Shown here in pieces: positions 36,080-47,748 of a stretch of DNA of 64,000 bases. The translations under genes and the position numbers were made by a program. Within the stretch, counting starts at the first letter, position 1. The number at the start of each line of letters is the position of its first letter. The DNA lies in contig CM034597.1 in assembly GCA_020091685.1 (NCBI GenBank), positions 33,074,801 to 33,138,800 on the forward strand, read 5' to 3'. Under the pieces are notes generated by a model that was given only the letters and a program-made list of their open reading frames with translations, was not told the DNA's origin and did no database searches. The stretch is from Lutjanus erythropterus. Its lineage: Eukaryota > Chordata > Actinopteri > Lutjaniformes > Lutjanidae.

Positions 36080-36890
36080 GAAATTTAGCGGTACAGATAT
36101 CCAAATTACACAGTATGTGAATTCTTTCTTGTTCACTTATTTTGACATATGTTAGTGACTGTGTAGAAGTATGGGGTAACGTGTATATGAGCATGAACCT
36201 AAAGCTATTGTTTATATTACATAAAAGAGCAGTAAGAATTATTCATAAAGTGGATTCAAAAGAACACACCAACCGCATAAGTCAGGACTACTGCAATTTG
36301 AAGATTTAGTTGAATGCAAGGTGCAAAAGGCAGAGCATTACCAGACAAAAGTTTTTTTTTTTTGTTTTTACTTCAGAGGGTGAGGACAATAGAAGAAAAT
36401 TCTCATCATCAGTATGCACAGACTACTTTAAAGCAGATTTGAATTTCAGTCACATTCTGACTGTGGAATTCTCTACTGAATGATTTAAAGGGTTGTATAA
36501 ATATCTTTTGCTTCAAGAAAATATATAAAGAAAGAATAATAAGACTATATGTAGTTGTCAGTTTCACTGGATGATGATGAATTATTGCGTATGCATCCTT
36601 TGTTTCCATTCATTTTACTGCAATTTGTACTTTATCAATATTTCGATCAGCTGTATTATCATTCCACTGTGCATATCAATATTCCCTCTGTGCAATGGTG
36701 TAAATTCAATTGTAGAGTCTATTAAAATTGTATATTTTTATATTTCCCCTTGTTCACATTGCTTGTTTACTTGTTTACTATTAACTGTCTTTTATTGATG
36801 CTTCTTTCTATTTTTGCTATCCACTTTGGTGCTGCAGCACTGAAAATTCCCCCTCCGTGGGACTCATAAAGGAATATCTAAAATAAGACT
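36080..36890 (+). mobile_element. 5'-truncated LINE A
   Basis: Translated pieces DCVEVWGNVYMSMNLKLLFI, LHKRAVRIIHKVDSKEHTNR and, later, QRVRTIEENSHHQYAQT and LWNSLL follow the C-terminal part of a non-LTR reverse transcriptase (CxEVWGN-x-Y, L-x-x-L-x-x-LQKKAIRII). The 3' end carries CCCCCTCCGTGGGACTCATA, then AAGGAATATCT, a typical tail of such LINEs. Frame changes and stops make it dead. The 5' part is absent. The Penelope-like element abuts its left edge. The clade is not assigned. Confidence 0.75.
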
Positions 36891-37505
36891 TTTCTTCTCC
36901 CTGCTCCTTTTCGATCATGGGATGTATTGATAGGCTTCAGTTCGTACAAAATTCAGCAGCCAGGGTTTAAACAAGAACAAAAGATCACACTACACCAATT
37001 TTAGTGCCATTACACTGGCTGCCTGTGTCACTGAGGATTGATTTTAAAATTCTTTAACATGTTTTTAAGGCTCTTAATGCTTCAGCACCTTCATGCATTT
37101 ATGATTGCTTATCTGAAGTTGTTCCAAACTGTGCTCTTAAATCTTGTAGTGCAGGCTTGCTAAATATTCTTAAAATGAAATACAAAAAGCACAGTAAAGC
37201 AGCCCTTTTTTATGCACTGAACATCTTAGACAAAGCAACTTCTGTTGATATTTATACAAAACTACTCAAGACTTAATTTTACGATCTTCTTTTTAATTAG
37301 TTTGATCTTTTTAGCGTAACAGTTTTTGATATTGGTCTTTATACCTTTTGTACCTTGTTTTATGGTTTTCTCTTAAAATTGTTTTTATTCTTTTTTTATT
37401 GTATTTTTGTATTTTACTTTTTTCTCAGATTTTATTTTCTCCTGTAAAGCATTTTGAGTTGCATTGCTTTGTATGAAAAGTGCACCGTGAGCTACATTTT
37501 CTTCT
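36891..37505 (+). mobile_element. 5'-truncated LINE B (L2/Rex1-like)
   Basis: The reading RLQFVQNSAAR, TRTKDHTTPILVPLHWLPV, LRIDFKIL, then VFKALNASAPSCIYDCL matches the conserved C-terminal segment of L2/Rex-type LINE proteins (LQ-x-VQN-AAR, LHWLPV-x-x-RI-x-FKIL, FKALNG-x-AP-x-Y). Stops interrupt it. The 3' end CTGTAAAGCATTTTGAGTTG with GTATGAAAAGTGC is the family's usual tail. It directly follows LINE A in the same orientation. Confidence 0.82.
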
Positions 37506-37684
37506 ATTACTGCAGTTGTGCATTACCATGAGCAGAGAAAAAGAAAAAAAAAGTTTGTAAGATAGTCACAGAATTTCATCTATTTGATTTTTGTACATGG
37601 ACAAGAATTTTCCATTTTTTTTCATAACACTCAACACACCATCCTTCTCATTCCACAGTCCTGGTAGCAGTCATAAATATGCAA

Positions 37685-37880
37685 TGTCCTGTTGCACTTT
37701 CAAAATAAAGGTCTTGGGTAGGGTTTAAAGCAGTAAAACTGCTTGGTTAGGCTGAGGAGAAGACCATGGTTTGGATTAAAATAGTTCCTTAAAACAATCA
37801 ACACAGACTTACACTGGAATCTGTGGTCTCCAGTGTTAAAGTCCTGTGTTTGACCTGTCTGTCCACCCAGTCCTTCTCTC
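37685..37880 (-). repeat. Dispersed repeat family D, reverse copy
   Basis: TTTCAAAATAAAGGTCTTGG, AAAACTGCTTGGTTAGGCT, GACCATGGTTTGGATTAAAA and TAAAGTCCTGTGTTTGACC are reverse-strand versions of blocks in the copies at 13656 and 29632. Confidence 0.6.
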
Positions 37881-39299
37881 TATGCAGACTTTCTCATTTG
37901 TCCTTCTTACTTTGAAAGTTTTTCTGTATGTCACGAAATATATTGAAAAGTTGATTCTGTGTACTGACATCTGCACATGACAATTCATGACTATTTCACA
38001 AACTGGCAGTGATTACTGGGCTGGGGAATAATGCAGCTGATCATTGCAGACCAAAACAAGAGATTCATCATTGGGTTAAAATTGTTTTAAACCCTATTTG
38101 GTGGCTAGTGTTCTATTGCCTGCATAATAGCAACCTTGTCTCCAACCAATTACATCTAATGCAGCTAATCTGCAATGACAATTTATGTCCGTTGGCAATG
38201 TTGTGTTAGATGTCGTGCCATGTTCTTACAGTGCAGTAAAAATAAAAAAGTTGTAGTGGACGAGGCCAGGGTGAACAGCTGGGTATAATAAAGCAGAGTT
38301 TTCTTTAAAATAAGATTTTCCTTTCTTACCATCAAGAAATTAGGTTACAAAAAGAATGTTTTTATCAATTCAATGTTTGCAAATTTCATTTCCATTTCCT
38401 CTCTGAAAGTATATTCATGTATGCCCACATATTCCCTCTTGAAAACTGATGGCCATGTTGTAAGATAAAAAGGATGATAGCTGTGTGATTGACTTGTGAT
38501 GTACTGCATTTTGCTGTGGTTGAATCAAATTTATCTGACTCTCTAGTGGCTCGAAATGCATCCCTGTTACATGGAAGTCCTTATCGAAATGTGTATCAAA
38601 TCAATATCAGAGGGATAATAACCATCACCATGCACAAACATGCACACCAACCCTACTATCAGTCATAATAGCACATGGCAAAGTGTTAGCATGGTGGTCA
38701 TAATCTACCTGGGAAACATGATTGACATTGAAATCATATAGAATTTTTTGATATGAGCTCTATGGAGTGTCCTCTGCATCACTTCGGAGCGGCTCTATCA
38801 GTTGCCATCAGGCCAGTGTGATGAGCTCCCGGTGTGTGAAGATAATGTGTGACGTGGTGCCAATGTCCTTTCATTCCTCATTTCACTTTAAAGCTCTCTA
38901 CATGTTGGCTCAGTGTGATGAAGTTTGGATTTCATTCCTCCCTCTGCCCCATTCCAATCTGTCTCAGTCAGCGAGAACCACATGTCCTGGCTGTTAAATT
39001 TTGGGATAAAGCATCTCTATTGAATTTTAATTGACTCACTGAAGTTCATAATAAGAAGCTTCTTTTCAAGTGTATTGCTGCATTAAACACAATGCATAAG
39101 TAGATCCAATTAGCATTTTGGACAGGACATCAGTATCTTTAATGATACAAGACAGAAAACTAAACACATCAATGGAATATGAGACCCCTGAAGTATTTGT
39201 TATCCAAATGCATGCATGCTTAAAAGTCATGTGAACAGACGAAAGAACGCAAGATACAAACAACCTATTTACATTGGTGGAGCTTAAGTGGAGCAGGTG
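37881..39299. other. No gene recognised
   Basis: AT-rich single-copy sequence. Overlapping frames at 38767-38997 and 38849-39034 have no domain. Confidence 0.45.
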
Positions 39300-39400
39300 A
39301 ACAAGTCAAGGCAATTTTTATATAGCACAATTCATATACATGGGCAGCTCAAAGCACTTAGCAAATTAGCAAATGGAAAACAAATGAAAGAAAGAAAAAA
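39300..39400 (-). mobile_element. LINE 3' tail, reverse (same family as LINE B)
   Basis: CAAGTCAAGGCAATTTTTAT, ATAGCACAATTCATA and CAGCTCAAAGCACTTAG read, on the minus strand, as the tail of LINE B (AAGCACTTTGAGTTG ... TATGAAATGTGC ... TTGCCTTG). Only the last 100 bases or so are present. Confidence 0.55.
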
Positions 39401-39504
39401 GTACATAAAATCACTAAGAAAAAGAGTGCATCCTTTTAGAGAAAGTAGAGTACATTTGATCAAAACTAAGCACCAGAAATGAACCTCTCCAGAGTTAACT
39501 TGTC

Positions 39505-40115
39505 TTGAGCTGCTACATTTAATTGGTTAATCAATTATTAATCAACTATTAAATGAATCGCCAACTATTTTTACAATCGAGTAATCATTTTGAGTCATTT
39601 TTTAAGAAAAAAAATAAGTCCAAAGTCTCTGTTTTTAGCTCCTCAGATGTGAATATTTTCTGGTTTCTTTATAACCTGACACGCCAGATGGTTTGTTATA
39701 CAGGAACCTAGAAATGTCCCCTGAAACTGTTTGGAAAAGGGCAGGCACTTCCAAAAAACACTTGACAAGTGATTAGATGAAGCATCTGTCTATCACAAGC
39801 TAAATCAACCTTTCAGATCAAACTCTTGTCAAAGTCGGTTGGGGGAAGATTGAAAATATCTTTTTTCCATCGAGAGCAGCCTTTAGTGCCTTTCAATGAA
39901 GAAATCAGTATCTACGCTAAACTCTTCAGGAGCCGGCATAATTTGTTTGAGACAAGTTGATTTCATGGATGTTTCTTGCTGTTGTCACACCTAAAACAAC
40001 GCCCCGTAGCTGACAGTAGATCCTCCTTGAACAGTGATTGCTGCACCATTTTTGGTGCAAAGCAGTGATCAATTGAATTTTTGCATTCTTTGACATTTTA
40101 TTGACCAACCAACTA
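39505..40115. mobile_element. Dispersed hAT-like non-autonomous element, interrupted
   Basis: The left block TTAATTGGTTAATCAATTAT, CGCCAACTATTTTTACAATC, GAGTAATCATTTTGAGTCAT, TGTGAATATTTTCTGGTTTC and the right block TGACATTTTATTGACCAACC followed by AACTAATCA are the two sides of a common fish repeat whose ends are ATTAATCG-rich. The centre (about 39750-40040) departs from that pattern and may be a later insert. No coding capacity. Confidence 0.5.
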
Positions 40116-40313
40116 ATCAGTGGCCTGTGGACCAAGACAACCCCTTCCATCCTGTTGAGGTGGGCCACAGAGCGGTCCTGATGAGAGTACGGCATTCACA
40201 CCATCCCAAACAAACTGCACCAAGGGGGTAAATGCTGCAGGGTTCAACCGCACCAAACAAGGCTGGTGTGAAACTGCCCTAAAACCACACAGCAAATCAA
40301 GAATCAAGCATCA

Positions 40314-40612
40314 GTGATACCAATGAGGTGCCTTTGCAGAGCCCATAGGATACTAAAAAACAATACCCACCCCAGCAACAGCCTTTTCACCCTATTGCCA
40401 TCTGGCAAGCGATACAGAAGTATCAGCTGTCGTACTGCCAGACTACAGAGCAGCTTCTTTCCTCAGGCTGTTAGAGATTCCTCAATTCATCCTCCGCATT
40501 CCTCCATAAATAGCAGAGTTTTCTTTTGTGTAGCATTAAGAGACTACAGCTTGCATTTTGTTGTATAACCCCATGTTGTAGAATGGTAAATAAATGAACC
40601 TTGAACCTTTAT
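40314..40612 (+). mobile_element. LINE C, 3' terminal fragment
   Basis: The 84-codon frame 40314-40568 reads RAHRILKNNTHPSNSLFTLL, PSGKRYRSISCRTARLQSSF and FPQAVRDSS, the C-terminus of a fish LINE reverse-transcriptase protein (HP-x-NSLF-x-LLPSGRRYRSI-x-x-RT-x-R-x-x-SFFPQAV). A 3' end with AATGGTAAATAAATGAACC, then TTGAACC, follows. The frame is open but only the last part of the protein exists, and the end of the frame (FFCVALRDYSLHFVV) looks degraded. Confidence 0.8.
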
Positions 40613-41567
40613 ACCGTCACGGTTTTGGTTGTTTTTATCTGGTATTCTTGAAATGTCTCTGTTGCACTCTTACTGCTGTTCATATTTTCTGTGGTTAAAG
40701 ATGCATTGTGGGGAGTGATGATCTTGTTTTCCACATGTGTAACTCTGCTGAGACAGCCCTCTCTGCAAACTCCCAGAGCTTCCCTCTCCAAAACTCCACA
40801 CATAAACAAACACTCCTCAACTATGCATAAACTGTATATTCTTAGTCAGAAAATGTGGAATGATGTCCACACTATTGCTAGTGTACAAATAAACAGATTC
40901 ACACACTGCCAATCAAGTACAAAGGCTTTTTATCTTTATCTGTGGCATTTGCCAGGGATCATGGTAACATTAGCAAAGGTTGCTTTGATCGATCAGTCAG
41001 ATAGCAAGGTCAAAAGATGAATAGCCACATCTAAGACTTCTGACCAGTTGGCTAAACAGCAAACCAAGAACAAGAAACTATAGGCCAACATTGTGACAGT
41101 TGTGTCCAGTTTGTATGAACTGTGATGCTTGCAGATTATCTAAACTTGTTAGCATCACCTGTGTGTATGCTTTATTGATTGAGAAAGTTTTAATGATGCA
41201 AAATGTGTAGTCCTTCCATGCAACCAGTCGTGTCACTGGATGCAAGAACGAGCTACAAGCCATTTCAGCTCAGATTTAGATTAATCTTCTTGGTAGCCAG
41301 GGGGCGTTCAGGGCTCCATAAGTGAGAGAATTCAGCCATCTTGGTTAATATACCAAACAAAGACGAATTCATGGCCAAGAGCCAAACACCAGATTTCAAG
41401 GTAAATAACTCTGGACAACCTGCAATCAGTGGCAAATTACTTATTTAATGTAACCTAAATCTCATTGACCCATGCAGATATTTTCAGATTTTTTTCTGAT
41501 ATTTGAGACTCACTGTTGATACCTCTACTGCCTCAATAATGTGGGTGAATGGAATTTGAATCGCAAT
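40613..41567. other. No gene recognised
   Basis: Single-copy sequence. The 109-codon frame at 40691-41020 has no recognisable domain. Confidence 0.45.
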
Positions 41568-42094
41568 TGGGGCTCGACCAGTACTGGATTTTTGGAGGCC
41601 AAAGCTAATATTTATACGAGGTTTATTTGGTTTATTTGTTTCACACACACATAAAATGCAAAACACATTGAGGAGATCAATGTGTGAGCTGTGGTTTGAC
41701 TTAAAATGGAAGTAAAGAAAGAAAAAAAGGAGGTAAAAAAAAATCTGATAGATAATAGATATATCAGCTGATATTCCTTATACAGAATATAATATTCAGA
41801 ATATATAGAGAAACACATTTTTTTGCAATGATTCCTCAAAAGAGGCAAACACTTCAAGGATAAGCAGTGAATGACAATGAATAAATGAAAAAAAAACTGA
41901 CTGAAGAATAGTTATCAAATTTACATGAAATGCTGCCTATAAAGGTACCAAATAAAAACAGTCTGCAGTATGTTCTGAGAAAAATAGACACATATCACAC
42001 AACCTATATGCCACTGCAGATGTACACTAATAGAACTGTGACAGGACAATATCAGACAATAATATTGTTCAAGTGATATATCAGTCAGGCCCTA
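41568..42094. mobile_element. MITE with GGGCTCGACCAGTA-type ends
   Basis: The left end GGGGCTCGACCAGTACTGGA and the right end TGATATATCAGTCAGGCCCT are imperfect inverted repeats (GGGC-C/T-GAC-C/T-x-x-TA). The interior is AT-rich with palindromic words (ATATCAGCTGATAT). No transposase frame. Confidence 0.55.
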
Positions 42095-42894
42095 AACTCA
42101 GCAGCTACATACAAATAGATTACAAAGGTTACTAAAGACAATACACAGACCTTGCTGTAGACAGTATTCTACTTTTTTGTCATAGACAAATTTATAGAAG
42201 TTATTTTTATTTTCAGTGAATACAATACAATTAGTGCATTCAACATATCACGATACATAGAGTGAAAATGCAAAACAGATATGAGCTGAGTCACATGACC
42301 TCATCTCCTTGGAAAGAAGACGGACTGCACAAACACACAGGCAGCAAAGCCAACCTACTTCCCACGGATAAGAGAAAGGTAACAAACGCTCTTGAAGTAT
42401 GAAGATCCAGATCCAACACATCTGGAATGGGGCACCTACACTGCCCTACAAAGAAAAAAAACAGTAACTTCCCAGAGTGCAGCACTGAGAAAAACAACTT
42501 TAAAGTTTTCTTGTTGTCAAGCTAAAATAGCTGCAGGCAGATAATTGGATGTATGGGAATTTATAACTTTATATCAGGTTATTGTTTCTACCTATTAATT
42601 TGACCTCTGATTTGACTTTTGACTCTTATTTTGAAGTTGTTGTATTCTGCCTTGGCAGATCTTAACAAAAAATATTGGATCATACCAAAGCAAAAGGTAG
42701 TAACATCCATTTTATGTTATCACTTAAGCTTTACAGAGCAGTATAATGACAAAGATGATACAATCCTTAGTCTGACAATGATGCAAAAAGAAAATTGCAC
42801 CTTTTACCGAGACAGGCATGGAATTGGGTCAATTTGGGCATTAGCAATGGCTTGAAAAGACTGGATTTTTAGCTATGTTGCATATGAGAAAAAA
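42095..42894. other. No gene recognised
   Basis: AT-rich sequence before the tandem array; no repeat or domain seen. Confidence 0.4.
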
Positions 42895-43975
42895 GGCTTG
42901 GTGGAATGTGTGATGAGATTCTTTTCTCAACTGTTTCAAAAAACCTCTGTTTTCTAGGCAAAAATTGGAGAAAGTCTTACGGCAATACAGAGTACCTCAG
43001 TACACTTTTCCCTGGATCAACAAACTAACAAAAGATTTGCTGCAAAATGTTCAAAGAACATGACAATATAGGAAGGCTTCTGGGAATTGGGTTTGTTATT
43101 TTTTTTTAAGTTTTCATGATTTGAACTTTTTTTTTCATGCTCTTTGGGTTGACTAATCTTAGGTTGGGTAGCCAAACAATTATGAAACTGGCAACCGCCT
43201 CCAATTTTATTTTGTAAATGATTTATTAATTTAATGATCTAGAGAGCATTATCTAGAGAGCAGGAATGAACACTTGCCAGTGATTGCCACCACCCTCACT
43301 GTAATCCTACTCAAAAAAAACTTGATTTTTACATGGCAACTGGGCAAACTCCATCTGCACCAGCCATGGACCGACAAAAGAAGCCTTTCAGCTACATTAG
43401 GTGAACAAATGCCTGGTAATTTTTCAACAAGGGAAAAATGTCCTGAGTGGAATTTGTTGTGAGACTTTTTTTCTCAACTGTTTCCAAGGTCAAGGGTAAA
43501 CTCTGAACCTCAGTTTTCTTGGCTAAAGTGAACAAAAAGTGCTCTGGCACTGCAGATATGTGTGCAGAATTCCTCAATACACTTTTGCCTGGATCAACAA
43601 TGTAGCAGAGGATTTGCTGCAAAATGTTCGAAAAACATGACAAATAAAGGCAGTTTTCCAGGGAAATGGGGGTTTGTTGACTTTTACAGTTTTTCCTTGT
43701 TGAATTTTAAAATTTTTTCCTTGCTTGTTGGGTTTACTGAATTAGGATTTTGCAGGTCATCCAATATATCATCTTAAAAAATCTTATCTGGGGTAGCCAA
43801 AAAATCTTATGCCAAACAATTATGGGACTTAATTGCTTTCAATTTTATTTTGTAAAGGGCCTATTAATATAATAAAACTGGAATTGTCTGGAGAACAGGT
43901 GTGAAAAGTTGCCAAAAAAAACCAAACTTTTTTATAACAAGACTAGATGGCCTAAGAGTTGTCAAGAGATTGGTT
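42895..43975 (+). repeat. Tandem array, part 1 (two older units)
   Basis: Two units about 546 bases apart: CTCAACTGTTTC near 42930 and 43476; GGATTTGCTGCAAAATGTTC or its variant near 43036 and 43611; CCAAACAATTATG near 43171 and 43813. The unit content (CCTGGATCAACAA, AAAACATGACAA, GGGTAGCCAAAC, ATTTTATTTTGTAA, TGAACACTTGCCAGTGATTG) is the same as in part 2 at 46196-49745. No protein-coding signal. Confidence 0.8.
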
Positions 43976-44072
43976 TCTTAAAGGGACAGTTCACCCCACA
44001 AACAAAAATACATATTTTTCCTCTGACCTGCAGTGCTATTTATGCAGATAGTTTGTGCTGATATCAGAGCAT

Positions 44073-44825
44073 GTAAATGGAGCGGAGTGGGAACGAGTGA
44101 GGAGCGTAAGCAGGCAAGGGCTGGATGGAGCATGGAGCGTTTTTTTTTTGTTTTAAAGGATGGAACGTCACCTTGTTTCCCTCTCCAATTTCGCTCAGGT
44201 GCCACTCACACCACGAGTCTGACGCAACCCCAAGTGCCCATTGCACAGACACCCACACCTGTTTTTAACCGTTCTGTTGCTGAACTGTCCAGAGTTGTCT
44301 CTCCCTCTTCATCTCCTCAGTGTGTGTCGGTATTCAGTTAGCTGTTTGCTGTGGTCTAAAACGTCGTCACTAAACTAAACTGAGTAAAACTGATGTAAAT
44401 TATCCTGCTGCCTTTATACAAAAACATGAAAATCGCACACTGTGTAGTCATTACATTGGCTGAGCTGAAAAAAGGATTTTCTGAGGATTTTTCCCCTCAG
44501 AGGATTACATTTGTATTAAAGAAATAAACAATTACCAACAATGATAATAGTGAAGAAATAAATAGATGCATATGAATAGCAACTATTCCTAAAAAACTGC
44601 TGGTTCTGTGGTGTTGGAATTTTAAATCTGAAGCCTGCAGTGCACCATAGAAGCTTCAGTTGACATGCATATATTGAAGCTTTTAGCGCGTTTTGGCCTA
44701 CAGGCTTCGGTTTAAACAAAAGCTGAATTACAATGCCGATTTTTCTTTTTTGGAGTGAGTGATTTGAGTGGAACAGGATGAAATCTGAGTTGAGCATGGA
44801 GCGATAATGAGCAGAGCAGCCTGGT
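44073..44825. other. Unassigned insert within the MITE
   Basis: This block separates two parts that are adjacent in the copy at 1-380, so it is probably a later insertion. Its edges are purine-rich (ATGGAGCGGAGTGGGAACG at left; GAGCATGGAGCGATAATGAG at right), reminiscent of hAT-type ends, but I could not demonstrate inverted ends or an 8-base duplication. Frames at 44033-44341 and 44516-44842 have no domain. Confidence 0.4.
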
Positions 44826-45317
44826 GAGAGGATGTCTGCCATCTTTCAAATATAATGGGATTAAATATAGCACTTGGCTTGCGGTGCTCAAAACACCAAA
44901 AAATACAAACTCAACAGCAACATCTTTTTCATCAATCATAACCTGGTTACTCAAGATAATCCACAGACTTTGTTGTGAGTAGTTTCATGTAGGAGCTACC
45001 TTCTTTCCAGTAGGAATAAAGTAGTTCCTACATGAAACTGTGATTGATTTGGTTGAGCTAAAACCAGGCTGACCAAACATTGACAAATTTTCTACCTCCA
45101 TTATTTTGGGGGGCTTAATAACAGCCATGACTGTCCAACCTGATTTAGCCTTAAAAACGATGTCCATGTGCCCATTGTCCATGGACGTTGGGCAGGTATT
45201 TTGTGGATATGATCACAAGCTTCAGAACAGCTTTGATGAGATTGTTTCCAGGGTGAATTATGAATTTGGAACCTCGACTGGAACATTCAGCAAATAAAAC
45301 AAGTAAATAAATAAAAA

Positions 45318-45318
<1 letters not shown>

Positions 45319-45361
<43 letters not shown>
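45319..45361. repeat. (TG)n microsatellite
   Basis: About 21 uninterrupted TG units; the longest simple repeat in the window. Confidence 0.95.
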
Positions 45362-45407
45362 ATATACTGGACATTCTAATTTTGTGATTTGGGTGAACTG
45401 ACTCTTT

Positions 45408-46195
45408 CATTTGTTTCTGTCAGAACATTACCATATTACCTTGCATCTCACTAAAATATTGATTTTCAGGCATCTGCCATGTTCTAACCTGGCTAATATA
45501 CTATATGGTCAACCTATTTGTGCAGCTAGTTCTGACCTAAATGTTTGCACCAGCTGAGATTGCTGGGATATCTGTGATGCAATTGCCGTGTCTCCGTGGG
45601 AATGTGCTATTTAGCCAACTTTGTTGGATAAGGTTTGCTAAGAAGACAAAAACACACGCACACACCTTCCCACATACATTTGGTTTCAGCTGGGGAATGT
45701 GATTGCTGGTGACAACCGCTGTGACGTAGCAGCCTGCCAGCAGGTGCTTCGGGCTCCTTGCCCACTCTCTGAACTGGCCACAGAGGAATATCTGTCAGGC
45801 CTGGTTACTGGCGTTGCTATCTAGCCCCGACACTCCCGGTATATTTGGGAGCTCAGCAGAAGAAGAGTGTGTATTTGTGTGTGTGTGCATGTGTTAGAGA
45901 GAGAAATCTGAGTGTCAGGGAGGGGAGGCTGCAGACAATGAAACAGGAAAAACATGCAGTCACAAGGGGAAGACCACCTTCTCAGAGTCTCTGCTGTGCT
46001 GATGTGTGTTGCAAATTATAGACTTGAAACGGCCTCTATTCCAAGGGAAAATGCATATCTTACATGCTCTTCTATACCCCTACGACTTGAGTTTATGCAG
46101 GCAAGCCGCCGAGTTGTTGATTTCTCACTGAAGATGAGCCTGTCTTTGGCATAGCGCTTTTTAAAATGCTTAAGTGCTATGTTGAGTATTCACAC
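45408..46195. other. Non-repetitive segment inside the array
   Basis: Between the MITE and the restart of the array lies about 790 bases with no repeat unit and no domain. It contains a TG-rich patch near 45865-45890 and the 66-codon frame 45954-46154 without motifs. It may be host DNA brought in by rearrangement. Confidence 0.4.
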
Positions 46196-46740
46196 AGGAA
46201 TACTCTGGCACTGCAGATATGTGTACAAAGTACCTCAATACAGTTCTGCCTGGATCAACAAACAAACAAAAGATTTGCTGCAAAATGTTCAAAAAACATG
46301 ACAAATATAGGAAGTTTTCCAGGGAATTAGGTGTGTTGGCTCATGATTTAAACAGTTTTTTTTTTCCCTGTTTGTTGGGTTGACTGTGAGTGAAGATTTT
46401 GCGTGTCATCCAGGATATCATCTTAAAAAATCTTATGTTGGGTAGCCAAATGATTATGGAACTGGCAAACACCTCCAGTTCAATTTTTGGGGGGCTTATT
46501 AAATGACCCTAAAATTATCTAAGAGAAGGAATGAACGGTTGCCAGCGATTACCACAACTCTTGCTGTAATTTTACAAGAAATGGAAGTTAAAAAGCAAAT
46601 GCCATCTGCTAACTCTGTTTTCTGTCAATAGAACTAAAAAGTGGACCTTGCATTCAAATTTTCCCCCCAAATATAGGCTACTTTTGTGTGTTTAATATAA
46701 GACACAGCTAAAATGTCGACAGTGCTTCTTCAGAGAAGCT

Positions 46741-47056
46741 TAAAATGCCTCCATACTGCTCACCTGGCTCGTAAAAACCCTGACAAGTTGTTCGCTTGAA
46801 CGCACACGCCACACCACACGCCCAAATCAGATGTTGTGCACGTGCACGTGAACATGGCTCCAAACTAAGAATCTACAGTGAAAGTTTAGGCTAAAAATTG
46901 TGTAAATGATGAGTGTTCAAGTCAACTTGGCCATTTGGGAGATTCTGCAATGCTGCAGTGTTTTGTGGACTAAAAAAACTAAACCTGATCTTCAGTTGGC
47001 ATGAGGGTGAGTAGATAATGACTGAATTTCCATTTTTGGGTGAACTATCCCTTTAA
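46741..47056. mobile_element. MITE segment within the array (GTTCACCC-terminal family)
   Basis: A 316-base block departs from the unit pattern and ends in TTTTTGGGTGAACTATCCCT. Its last 120 bases match 7258-7398 (GAGATTCTGCAA, TTTTGTGGACTAAAAAAACT, ATGAGGGTGAGTAGATAATG). It contains the palindrome GTGCACGTGCAC. On both sides the array shows a version of ACAGCTAAAATGTC, so the block either inserted there or sits at a unit boundary. Confidence 0.65.
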
Positions 47057-47709
47057 GACAGCTAGAATGTCTCCAGTATGTCTTAATAGATACGTTTTTT
47101 AGGGAAGTAGTGGGTTTTTGGGGTTTTCATGATTTGATCTTATGTAGGTGAGCCAAACAATTATAGAACTGGCAACTTCCTCCAATTTTATTTTGCAAGA
47201 ACTAATGACCCTCAGAGTATTCAGAGAGAAAGAATGAACAGTGATTAACACCACTCTCATTATAATCTTAATCAAGAAAAATGAAAGTTAAAAGAAGGCT
47301 TTGTACATGGCAACTGAGCAAACTCCATCTGCAAACTGTGAGATGGAGTTAAAAGCTCTGGATTGAAATGAAAAGTGGACCCACCCCCCACCCCCCAAAA
47401 AATGTCTTCTTTATGTGTGTAATATAAGAAATCAAAGCAATGAACATTTACACAGCAAAAACATCTACAGTACTTCCTCAGAGATTGATCAACCTTGATT
47501 GTTGGTCTGACTACTATATGTGTGAAGATGTATGTCATCCAGGAACATAAATCTTCTATGGGGTTATATAAGGACTAATGACCCTAAAATTATTTAGAGA
47601 GAAGTAATGAACAGTTGCCAGTGATTAACGCCACCCTCATGAGCTTACTCAGACAAAATGAAAATAAAATTTAAAAAAAAAAAGAAGCTTTTTACATGGC
47701 AACTGAGCA

Positions 47710-47748
47710 AACTCCATCTGCAGACTCCATCTTCTGTCAGATGGAGTT
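47710..47748. repeat. Hairpin conserved in array units (example)
   Basis: AACTCCATCTG at 47710-47720 is the exact reverse complement of CAGATGGAGTT at 47738-47748, with a 17-base loop. The same arms occur at 48673-48683 and 48701-48711, and with shorter arms near 47322-47350 and 48190-48215. Confidence 0.8.

Larger units (their letters stand above)
43976..45407. mobile_element. Composite foldback MITE interrupting the array
   Basis: The left end AAAGGGACAGTTCACCCCAC and the right end GATTTGGGTGAACTGACTC (about 45385-45407) are inverted. The interior 44826-45050 matches the element at 1-380: GGATGTCTGCC, CTTGCGGTGCTCAAAACACC, ATAATCCACAGACTTTGTTG and a foldback pairing of AGTTTCATGTAGGAGCTAC with TAGTTCCTACATGAAACT. 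About 750 bases of unrelated sequence (44073-44825) and a long TG run lie inside. No transposase. Confidence 0.7.
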
